The notes below the pieces were generated by a model that worked only from the letters and a program-made list of their open reading frames with translations, was not told where the DNA came from and made no database searches. Below are positions 1 to 5,875 of a DNA stretch of 64,000 nucleotides, one piece after another. Source of the DNA: Flavobacterium poyangense (GTDB lineage: Bacteria > Bacteroidota > Bacteroidia > Flavobacteriales > Flavobacteriaceae); NCBI RefSeq assembly GCF_011751075.1, contig NZ_JAALLN010000001.1, positions 1,091,113-1,155,112 on the forward strand, written 5' to 3'. The position numbers were made by a program, and so were the translations under genes. Every line of letters starts with the position of its first letter. Within the stretch, counting starts at the first letter, position 1.

Positions 1-2
1 GG

Positions 3-146
3 TCCGGAGTCGGAATTGTTTTAATTACTATTATCGGAGCTGTTTTTTTTAAGCAAATCCCCGATTTACCTGCTATTATTGGTTTATTATTAATTCTTAT
101 TGGTGTTGTTGTTATTAACGTTTTTTCTAAAACTGTGGCACACTGA
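3..146 (+). CDS. SMR-family multidrug efflux protein (C-terminal fragment)
   Basis: Only the last 47 codons are inside the window; the reading frame enters at base 3 and stops with TGA at 144-146. The translation is strongly hydrophobic and contains the signature of the last helix of small multidrug resistance (EmrE/SugE-type) proteins: a GxGIVLI stretch, a charged FFKQ turn, then DLPAIIGLLLILIGVVVIN. Members of this family are about 105-110 residue inner-membrane proton antiporters that work as dimers and export cationic drugs or guanidinium. The catalytic glutamate of helix 1 lies outside the window, so the substrate class (EmrE or SugE/Gdx) cannot be decided. It is followed after 40 bp by fic on the same strand. 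Confidence 0.8.
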   Translation, partial: SGVGIVLITIIGAVFFKQIPDLPAIIGLLLILIGVVVINVFSKTVAH

Positions 147-157
147 TTAAAAAACAG

Positions 158-186
158 TACTTTTGATAGTATCAAATGATACTATC
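158..186 (+). promoter_or_regulatory. fic promoter -7 box overlapping a perfect 22-bp palindrome
   Basis: TACTTTTG at 158-165 matches the flavobacterial -7 consensus TAnnTTTG exactly. Immediately after it, bases 165-174 (GATAGTATCA) and 177-186 (TGATACTATC) form a perfect 10-bp inverted repeat around AA. The expected transcription start falls inside the palindrome, and the palindrome ends on the base before the fic ATG at 187. That is the geometry of a repressor operator, most simply autorepression by the C-terminal winged-helix part of Fic. The -33 element is not clear. Binding is inferred. Confidence 0.6.
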
Positions 187-1140
187 ATGAAGCCCCCTTA
201 TGAAATAACACCGGCCATTCTAAAACTTGTAAGTTCTATATCTGAAAAAATTGGTGAAATAAATGCGACCTATTTAAATAAGCAATCACCACAACTTAGA
301 AAGCAAAACCGCATAAAAACAATACATTCTTCCTTACAAATTGAAGGAAACACTTTGTCTGAAGAACAGATAACAGCTTTAATAGAAAACAAGCGAATTA
401 TTGGTCCTGAAAAAGATGTTCTAGAAGTTCTTAATGCAATAAAAATTTACGAGAATCTAAATGAATATAAATTTTCTTCCGTCAAAAGCTTCCTAAAGGC
501 ACATTCCGCAATGATGAATGGATTGATCAAGAATCCAGGGAAATACAGAAACCAAGGCGTTGGAATAGTTAAAGGTACAAAGGTTACACATTTAGCACCA
601 CCGCATGAAAACGTTTCTTATTTAATGAATGATTTATTTGAATACCTAAACGATAAAAATGAATTAACATTAATTAAAAGTTGTGTTTTTCATTACGAAA
701 TGGAATTTATTCATCCGTTTTTAGATGGTAATGGCAGAATGGGAAGATTATGGCAGACTTTAATCCTTATTTCTGAATATCCTGTTTTTGAATTTTTACC
801 TTTCGAAACTTTAATCAGCCAGACACAGGAAAGCTATTACAAAGCGCTTGCATTAAGCGATAAATCAGGAAAATCGACAATTTTTATAGAATACATGCTC
901 AATGTAATCAATAAATCGCTTGAAAGTCTACTCAATTATAACAACAGAACATTAACAGACATTGATAGATTAAATTATTTTTCGATGTTGGGCATAAAAG
1001 AATTTAGTCGAAAAGATTATATGAATATTTTTAAAGATATTTCGTCTGCTACAGCCAGCCGGGATTTAAAAAAAGCAATTGAACTAAAATTAGTTACTAC
1101 TGAAGGAACCCAGAATAAAACAAAATATATTTTATTATAA
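187..1140 (+). CDS. Fic family protein (self-inhibited AMPylase-like) with C-terminal winged helix
   Basis: A 317-residue Fic-domain protein. Fic enzymes usually transfer AMP from ATP to a hydroxyl group of a target protein. The catalytic loop HPFxxGNGRxxR is intact at about residues 176-187. Upstream, S49-L-Q-I-E53-G-N fits the inhibitory motif (S/T)xxxE(G/N), whose glutamate blocks ATP binding in self-inhibited Fic proteins. The N-terminal part resembles the Fic_N region; the last 70 residues look like a winged helix, as in many chromosomal Fic proteins. I chose ATG 187 because it follows the palindromic operator directly; a TTG at 163 would extend the protein by 8 residues but would begin inside the -7 box. 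No classical antitoxin gene is adjacent. The target is unknown. Confidence 0.85.
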   Translation: MKPPYEITPAILKLVSSISEKIGEINATYLNKQSPQLRKQNRIKTIHSSLQIEGNTLSEEQITALIENKRIIGPEKDVLEVLNAIKIYENLNEYKFSSVKSFLKAHSAMMNGLIKNPGKYRNQGVGIVKGTKVTHLAPPHENVSYLMNDLFEYLNDKNELTLIKSCVFHYEMEFIHPFLDGNGRMGRLWQTLILISEYPVFEFLPFETLISQTQESYYKALALSDKSGKSTIFIEYMLNVINKSLESLLNYNNRTLTDIDRLNYFSMLGIKEFSRKDYMNIFKDISSATASRDLKKAIELKLVTTEGTQNKTKYILL

Positions 1141-1152
1141 AATTCCAAAGAA

Positions 1153-1617
1153 ATGAATTTCAAAAAAGCCACTCTTTCAGACTTAAAAGAAATGCAGGAA
1201 CTGTACGTGGATACCATTAGATCTGTCTGCCAAAAAGAATACAATCCGCAACAAATTGACGTTTGGATTTCTGGTGTAAACAACACTGATCGGTGGATTG
1301 AAGTTATTCGCACACAATTTGTTTTATTAGCCCTTATCGAAAATAAAATAGTGGGTTACGGAACATTGAAAGAGGCAAATTATATTGATTTCTTCTACAT
1401 TCATAAAGATTTTCAAAGACAAGGAATTGCCGATTCCATTTTAACTCAGATAGAACTCGAAGCTCAAAAAGAAGGTTCAAAAACAATAACATCCGACATT
1501 AGCATAACAGCAAAACCTTTTTTCGAAAAGAAAGGGTTTATCGTAAAAGCCAAACAGAAAAACATCAAAGAAGGAGTTGAACTCATCAACTACAAAATGG
1601 AAAAGAATCTGAAGTAG
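1153..1617 (+). CDS. GNAT family N-acetyltransferase
   Basis: A 154-residue protein with the GNAT fold: an N-terminal strand-helix (FKKATLSDLKEMQELY), a central strand IDFFYIHKDFQRQGIAD that contains the acetyl-CoA pyrophosphate loop (Q/RxxGxA form), and a C-terminal FFEKKGF segment typical of the subfamily with a late beta-bulge. The full length is normal for a single-domain GNAT. It starts 12 bp after fic on the same strand and may be cotranscribed with it. The acceptor substrate (small amine, antibiotic or protein N-terminus) cannot be told from sequence. Confidence 0.85.
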   Translation: MNFKKATLSDLKEMQELYVDTIRSVCQKEYNPQQIDVWISGVNNTDRWIEVIRTQFVLLALIENKIVGYGTLKEANYIDFFYIHKDFQRQGIADSILTQIELEAQKEGSKTITSDISITAKPFFEKKGFIVKAKQKNIKEGVELINYKMEKNLK

Positions 1618-1671
1618 AGAAAAGGGTTTCAAATTTTGCAGAACCTGAAACCTGAAACAAAAAATGATTGA

Positions 1672-1681
1672 CTTGCGCAAG
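1672..1681. promoter_or_regulatory. CTTGCGCAAG palindrome upstream of ada
   Basis: A perfect 10-bp palindrome 57 bp before the ada start. It lies upstream of GATATTTG (1712-1719), a one-mismatch version of the TAnnTTTG -7 box. The core TTGCGCAA recurs at 2585-2592, just after the ada stop codon. E. coli Ada boxes contain a GCAA/GCGCA element, so this is a candidate site for the AraC-type regulator encoded next to it. This is inference from position and recurrence only. Confidence 0.35.
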
Positions 1682-1738
1682 TTTCGGATTTTATAACCAC
1701 AAAACCCAACCGATATTTGTAGTATAAAATTAAACGAA

Positions 1739-2584
1739 ATGAACACACAGGAAAACATCAATTATAATCGCATTGCAGAAGCAATAGATTATATCAAAAC
1801 CAATTTTCGGGAACAACCGAATCTTGATGTCGTTGCCGAAAAAGTGCATTTAAGTCCGTTTCACTTTCAGCGGTTGTTTACGGAATGGGCAGGAACAAGT
1901 CCGAAGAAGTTTTTACAGTATATAAGTGTCGAACACGCCAAAAAAATCCTGAAAGAAGACAATCAGGCTACTTTGTTTGATACCGCTTACGAGACAGGAC
2001 TTTCAGGTACAAGTCGTTTGCACGATTTATTTGTAAACATTGAAGGAATGACACCCGCAGAATACAAAAACGGAGGAAAAAACCTCTTTATAAACTACAG
2101 TTTTGCCGAAAGTCCGTTTGGGAATATTATTGTTGCGTCGACTAAAAAAGGAGTTTGTTTTATGGCTTTCGCCGAAAGTGAAGCCGTTGGTTTTGAAGAT
2201 TTAAAACACAAATTTCCAAATGCTACATTCGCCAGAAAACTAGATTTGGTACAGCAAAATGCGCTGTTCATTTTTCAAAATGACTGGAGTAAATTATCCG
2301 AAATAAAACTGCATTTAAAAGGTACCGATTTCCAGTTAAAAGTTTGGGAAACACTGCTTAAAATCCCAATGGGGCAGCTTTCTACTTATGGTTCAATTGC
2401 AAAGCAAATCGAAAAACCAAATGCCTCACGAGCGGTTGGAACTGCCATTGGGAGTAATCCTGTAGCCTTTTTAATTCCTTGTCACCGCGTGATTCAATCT
2501 ACCGGAACGTTTGGTGGTTATATGTGGGGAAATACCCGAAAAACGGCTATCATTGGCTGGGAAGGTGTACAATCTGATTTATAA
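1739..2584 (+). CDS. ada: AraC-HTH / O6-methylguanine-DNA methyltransferase fusion (Ada-like)
   Basis: A 281-residue protein with two parts. Residues about 8-105 are a double helix-turn-helix of the AraC type (SPFHFQRLFTEWAGTSPKKFLQ and the second HTH around TSRLHDLF). Residues about 115-280 are the suicide DNA alkyltransferase, ending with the active-site signature IPCHRVIQ, where Cys248 accepts the alkyl group from O6-alkylguanine or O4-alkylthymine, and a wing GGYMWG. It should repair alkylated DNA and activate the adaptive response. Unlike E. coli Ada it has no N-terminal metal-binding methylphosphotriester domain; a separate gene in the same cluster (4468-4716) encodes that kind of domain. 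It opens a same-strand cluster that runs to alkB. Confidence 0.92.
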   Translation: MNTQENINYNRIAEAIDYIKTNFREQPNLDVVAEKVHLSPFHFQRLFTEWAGTSPKKFLQYISVEHAKKILKEDNQATLFDTAYETGLSGTSRLHDLFVNIEGMTPAEYKNGGKNLFINYSFAESPFGNIIVASTKKGVCFMAFAESEAVGFEDLKHKFPNATFARKLDLVQQNALFIFQNDWSKLSEIKLHLKGTDFQLKVWETLLKIPMGQLSTYGSIAKQIEKPNASRAVGTAIGSNPVAFLIPCHRVIQSTGTFGGYMWGNTRKTAIIGWEGVQSDL

Positions 2585-2593
2585 TTGCGCAAG
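2585..2593. promoter_or_regulatory. TTGCGCAAG, second copy of the ada-region motif
   Basis: TTGCGCAA begins on the base after the ada stop codon and repeats the core of the palindrome at 1672-1681. It lies 64 bp before the hydrolase start and could mark a second promoter or operator for the 2657-4096 genes. Evidence is limited to recurrence in the two upstream gaps of this cluster. Confidence 0.3.
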
Positions 2594-2656
2594 AAACAGA
2601 TTGTATTCATCTGCTTTCAAAAGTAATTTCGTCTTCTGAATTTAAACATCTAAAAC

Positions 2657-3379
2657 ATGAAGACATTTATTTTAATCCACGGATCCTGGCACAGTTCATG
2701 GAATTGGCACAGAGTAATTCCGATATTAGAAAGCAGAGGACATCGGGCAATTGCTGTAGATTTACCGGGAATGGGAAGAGATAAAACACCCATACAGGAG
2801 GTGAAATTTGAGAAATCAGTTCAGGCAATTTGCTCTTTGATTGACAGCTTAAACGATAGAGTTATACTTGTAGGACACAGCAAAAATGGAATTATGATTT
2901 CACAAGCTGCTGAATATCGATCAGAAAAAATTGAGAAACTGATTTATCTGGCTGCCTATTTAATTCCAAATGGTAAAACGCAAAGCGAATATTCTGCTGC
3001 AGACAGTAATGGTGTATTAAAACCTTATATAACAAGGTACCCCGAATTGAACGCACATACTTTACAACCCGAAATTTACAAAGAAGGCCTGTACCACGAT
3101 TGTGATGACACCATAACCGAATTAGCAAAATTATTGTTGAGTCATGAATCTGCCGAATCGGGAATTACACCTTTAAATCTATCCGAAGAAAAATATGGAA
3201 GTGTTCCCAGATTTTATATAGAATGTACTGAAGACAAAGCGGTAACCCCTTTCATACAAAGAAAAATGTACACCGAAACAATCTGCGAAAAAGTATACCG
3301 CATGGAAACGAGCCACTCCCCTTTTTTCAGCCAACCGGAAGAACTATCTTCTATCTTTTGTGAAATAGCAACACTTTAA
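2657..3379 (+). CDS. Alpha/beta hydrolase (salicylate/methyl-esterase-like)
   Basis: A 240-residue cytoplasmic hydrolase with no signal peptide. It has the N-terminal strand and oxyanion loop ILIHGSWHSSWNW, a nucleophile elbow VGHSKNG with Ser75, Asp193 in ECTEDKAV and His220 in ETSHSPFF, so the Ser-Asp-His triad is complete. The elbow reads GxSxN rather than the common GxSxG. Overall it looks like the short plant/bacterial methyl-esterase and hydroxynitrile-lyase-like branch of the superfamily. It sits between ada and the oxygenase gene, only 3 bp before the latter, so translational coupling is likely. A role in clearing an alkylation by-product or inducer is possible but unproven; its substrate is unknown. 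Confidence 0.8.
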   Translation: MKTFILIHGSWHSSWNWHRVIPILESRGHRAIAVDLPGMGRDKTPIQEVKFEKSVQAICSLIDSLNDRVILVGHSKNGIMISQAAEYRSEKIEKLIYLAAYLIPNGKTQSEYSAADSNGVLKPYITRYPELNAHTLQPEIYKEGLYHDCDDTITELAKLLLSHESAESGITPLNLSEEKYGSVPRFYIECTEDKAVTPFIQRKMYTETICEKVYRMETSHSPFFSQPEELSSIFCEIATL

Positions 3380-3382
3380 AAA

Positions 3383-4096
3383 ATGAAAAACTTACAATCT
3401 AAAATTGCATCTCTTAACTGGGACAGCATCACCGAATCTATGCATGATAGAGGATTTGCCCTAATCCCAAATCTTCTTGAAAGTGAACAATGTGAAGCTT
3501 TAAAAACAGCTTATTCAGACCCGGCTTTATACCGCAAAACGGTGGTCATGGAGCGCTATCGTTTTGGTTTGGGTGAATACAAATATTTCAATTATCCGCT
3601 TCCGGAATTAATTCAAACGATTCGGACTTTGGTTTATCCCAAATTAGCTCCTGTTGCAAATGCCTGGATGAAAGCACTGAACATCAATACCGTTTTTCCA
3701 AAAACACACGAAGAACTCTTAGATCAATGCCATCAAAACGAACAACTAAAGGCCACTGTTTTAATCTTAAAATACGGAAAAGGCGGACACAATACTTTAC
3801 ATCAGGATTTGTATGGGGATATCTATTTTCCGATTCAAACTGTACTTTTCTTAAACGAACCTGACGAAGATTTTACCGGCGGCGAATTTGTTCTCACCCA
3901 ACAAACACCGCGAGCACAGTCTAAAGCAATCGTTCTTAAACCCAAAAAAGGCGACATGCTTATTTTTACGACTAATTTCCGTCCGATAAAGGGCACAAAG
4001 GGCTATTATCGGGTCAATATGAAACATGGTGTCAGCGAGATTCACGAAGGTGAACGACATACATTGGGGATTATTTTTCATGATGCATTGTCATAA
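3383..4096 (+). CDS. 2-oxoglutarate/Fe(II) oxygenase of the nucleic-acid type (PF09859-like)
   Basis: A 237-residue protein with a double-stranded beta-helix iron site: His140 and Asp142 in LHQDLYGD, and a distal His215 in NMKHGVSEI. A conserved N-terminal part (RGFALIPNLL, then ALYRKTVVMERYRFGLGEYKYF) and the GGEFVL strand match the family Pfam names as an oxygenase acting on damaged DNA (Oxygenase-NA), previously called prolyl-4-hydroxylase-like. Such enzymes use O2 and 2-oxoglutarate. Its place directly after the ada-like gene and the hydrolase supports a role in alkylation repair. The exact lesion is not established. The family call is more certain than the substrate. Confidence 0.82.
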   Translation: MKNLQSKIASLNWDSITESMHDRGFALIPNLLESEQCEALKTAYSDPALYRKTVVMERYRFGLGEYKYFNYPLPELIQTIRTLVYPKLAPVANAWMKALNINTVFPKTHEELLDQCHQNEQLKATVLILKYGKGGHNTLHQDLYGDIYFPIQTVLFLNEPDEDFTGGEFVLTQQTPRAQSKAIVLKPKKGDMLIFTTNFRPIKGTKGYYRVNMKHGVSEIHEGERHTLGIIFHDALS

Positions 4097-4112
4097 ATAC
4101 ACCGTCGTTGTC

Positions 4113-4430
4113 GTAGAGACGCACCGGGTAGAAACACACCGGGTAGAGACGCACTGCTGTGCGTCTCTACTCACGCAGATTTGGCAGATCATGCAGATAT
4201 TTTTGTCTTCTGTTTGCGGTAAAATTAATCTGCTAAATCTCCAAAATCTGCGTGAAAAAAATTTTCGCACGATAGAGACGCACTGCTGTGCGTCTCTACG
4301 GCACACGCAGATTTAGCAGATCATGTGGATATTTTTATCTTATGTTTCCGGCAAATTTAATCTGTTAAATCTCCAAAATCTGCGTGAAAAAAATTTTCGC
4401 ACGATAGAGACGCACAGCAGTGCGTCTCTA
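4113..4430. repeat. Tandem array of palindromic repeats (about 130-bp period)
   Basis: Two element types alternate. Element A is a palindrome of 11-12-bp arms (TAGAGACGCAC / GTGCGTCTCTA) around a 4-base centre, at 4143-4170, 4273-4298 and 4405-4430. The centre is TGCT in the first two copies and AGCA in the third, so the third is inverted. Element B is about 100 bp, begins CACGCAGATTT and ends AAATCTGCGTG, at 4172-4254 and 4303-4386, each followed by the same AAAAAAATTTTCGCACGA tail. Two 15-bp half units of A (GTAGAGACGCACCGG and GTAGAAACACACCGG) precede copy 1 at 4113-4142. A further B relative lies at 13619-13702. No protein is encoded here. Confidence 0.9.
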
Positions 4431-4467
4431 CGGCGGGTTTTTGAAAGAATCAATTATACAATTAACA

Positions 4468-4716
4468 ATGATCATACAACACAATAAAATTTCCGATTCT
4501 GATTTACGGAATAGAATTAAAAATGGCGAAATTTGCCTTGGTGGCAACCAAAAATTAAAAATTTACGGGACGCTTCGATGTTCCTCAGGGAAACGAATGA
4601 AACGCGAAAACCGGGTTTTCTTTCTCTCCGAAAAAGAAGCCATACAAAATGGTTTCAGACCTTGTGGACATTGCATGAAAACCGAATATCAAAAATGGAA
4701 AAATGGACTTATTTAA
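4468..4716 (+). CDS. Stand-alone Ada-type metal-binding domain protein
   Basis: An 82-residue protein equivalent to the N-terminal methylphosphotriester domain of Ada. It shows YGTLRCSSGKRMKRENRVFF, an alanine-rich turn (EKEAIQNGF) and RPCGHCM. In E. coli Ada four cysteines (38, 42, 69, 72) hold zinc. Here the first (RCSSGK) and the CxxC pair (CGHC) are kept, but the position equivalent to Cys42 is lysine. It is therefore a three-cysteine variant, which may bind metal differently. ATG 4468 is chosen because an earlier in-frame start at 4420 lies inside the repeat array. It overlaps alkB by 14 bp, so the two are translationally coupled. It may sense or repair methylphosphotriesters; this is inferred from family and context. 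Confidence 0.8.
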   Translation: MIIQHNKISDSDLRNRIKNGEICLGGNQKLKIYGTLRCSSGKRMKRENRVFFLSEKEAIQNGFRPCGHCMKTEYQKWKNGLI

Positions 4717-5308
4717 CCCCCATACAGACGAAAACACCAATTTATTACCCAAAGACGGTACGGTAAATTATTACGGTAAATTGTTTTTAAGAGATAAAGC
4801 CAATTTCTATCGTGATAATCTTTTAGAAACCATCGAATGGAAAAACGATCAGGCCATTATCTTCGGAAAATTAATTTTAACCAAACGAAAAGTAGCCTGG
4901 TACGGTGACCTGGAATTTGAATATACTTATTCTAATACTACCAAAAAAGCCAAACCTTGGACAAAGGAATTACTGGAACTCAAAGCCCTAATTGAAGAGA
5001 AAACCGGAGAGACATTTAATTCCTGCCTACTGAATTTATATCACAACGGTGATGAAGGAATGGCCTGGCACAGCGATGCAGAAAAGGATTTAAAGAAAAA
5101 TGGAGCAATCGCTTCTGTAAGTTTTGGTGCTGAACGTAAATTTGCCTTCAAACATAAAGACACCAAAGAAGTGGTCTCTTTGATTCTCGAACATGGAAGT
5201 TTATTGGTTATGAAAGATACCACGCAAACGCATTGGCTGCATCGTTTACCGCCTACAAAAACAACGTCAAAACCCAGAGTAAATCTAACTTTCAGGACTA
5301 TTGTGTAA
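4703..5308 (+). CDS. alkB: Alkylated DNA repair dioxygenase AlkB
   Basis: A 201-residue 2-oxoglutarate/Fe(II) dioxygenase that oxidatively removes methyl groups from 1-methyladenine and 3-methylcytosine. Iron ligands are visible as His123 and Asp125 in AWHSDAE and a distal His around 180 in HWLHRLPP. The 2-oxoglutarate arginine lies in the C-terminal KPRVNLTFR. The substrate-lid segment NLYHNGDEGMAWHSD is of the bacterial/ALKBH2-like kind. The length is normal. Its start overlaps the end of the Ada-domain gene. The gene converges with the YjbR gene 1 bp away, with no terminator visible between them. Confidence 0.93.
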   Translation: MDLFNPHTDENTNLLPKDGTVNYYGKLFLRDKANFYRDNLLETIEWKNDQAIIFGKLILTKRKVAWYGDLEFEYTYSNTTKKAKPWTKELLELKALIEEKTGETFNSCLLNLYHNGDEGMAWHSDAEKDLKKNGAIASVSFGAERKFAFKHKDTKEVVSLILEHGSLLVMKDTTQTHWLHRLPPTKTTSKPRVNLTFRTIV

Positions 5309-5309
5309 A

Positions 5310-5630
5310 TTATCTTTTTTTAGGTGCTACGGTATTATAGGAAATCGATAAAGCATCCTGAAACATATCGGCCGGAACCTTGTCAAGATCTACAAAGGTC
5401 CAACCTTGCTTTCCCCATTTGTTTGGAATTGGATAAAAAATCATTTCACTCGAAGCACAAAAAACAGATTGGTCAATTTCATTAAATTTAAAAACGCCTC
5501 TGTTGGTTTTCTCATCAATCGTGGCAAATATTTTTTTCTTTATCCGAAAAGAGATTTTCTCAAAATGAGGCTCTTCTGTTGCTTCCGGAAGAGCCAAAGC
5601 CAAAGCTCTAAATGTCTCAATAGTAACCAT
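5310..5630 (-). CDS. MmcQ/YjbR family protein
   Basis: A 106-residue protein of the MmcQ/YjbR family (the N-terminal FRALALALPEATEEPHFEKISFRI pattern, a FATI strand, and W-x-FVDL near the end). Family members have a CyaY-like double-wing fold and are often annotated as DNA-binding, although direct functional data are thin. It is tail-to-tail with alkB and so is not part of the alkylation operon. CAAAGGTA at 5713-5720, read on the - strand, is TACCTTTG, a fair -7 box about 83 bp upstream. Confidence 0.85.
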   Translation of the reverse strand: MVTIETFRALALALPEATEEPHFEKISFRIKKKIFATIDEKTNRGVFKFNEIDQSVFCASSEMIFYPIPNKWGKQGWTFVDLDKVPADMFQDALSISYNTVAPKKR

Positions 5631-5790
5631 AATCGTTTATTTTAGAATTAAACTTTTATTTCACCAAACCTGATTTTATAATTTTAAAAACTTCTTTAGT
5701 ATTTATCTTTATCAAAGGTAAACAAACTTAGCTTTGTATGTTATGTTACTCTTTTTTCCTCCAATTTGATCTTCTGTTCCGTCTGCAAAA

Positions 5791-5868
5791 CAATTGGTGC
5801 TGTAGATCTTATAACTAAGTTGCTGAAAGCGGTCAAAAAACTTTTATAAAATCCACAACACCAATTTT
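5791..5868. repeat. Imperfect inverted repeat downstream of the beta-glucan locus
   Basis: CAATTGGTGCTGTAGAT (5791-5807) pairs with ATCCACAACACCAATTTT (5851-5868) with a few mismatches and a loop of about 43 bases. It lies just past the last gene of the polysaccharide locus (ending at 5876 on the - strand) and could serve as its 3' end structure. There is no strong uridine tract, so terminator function is uncertain. Confidence 0.35.
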
Positions 5869-5875
5869 ATTGACT

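Noticed and set aside
4026-4316. Open frames on both strands across the repeat array (4026-4316 + and 4091-4306 -)
   Set aside because: They are made of the palindromic repeats, with repeated HRVETH- and CVSTR-like peptides, and overlap the oxygenase gene end; not credible genes.
4113-4430. CRISPR array or attachment site
   Set aside because: Repeats alternate with a second repeat rather than unique spacers, and no integrase is near.
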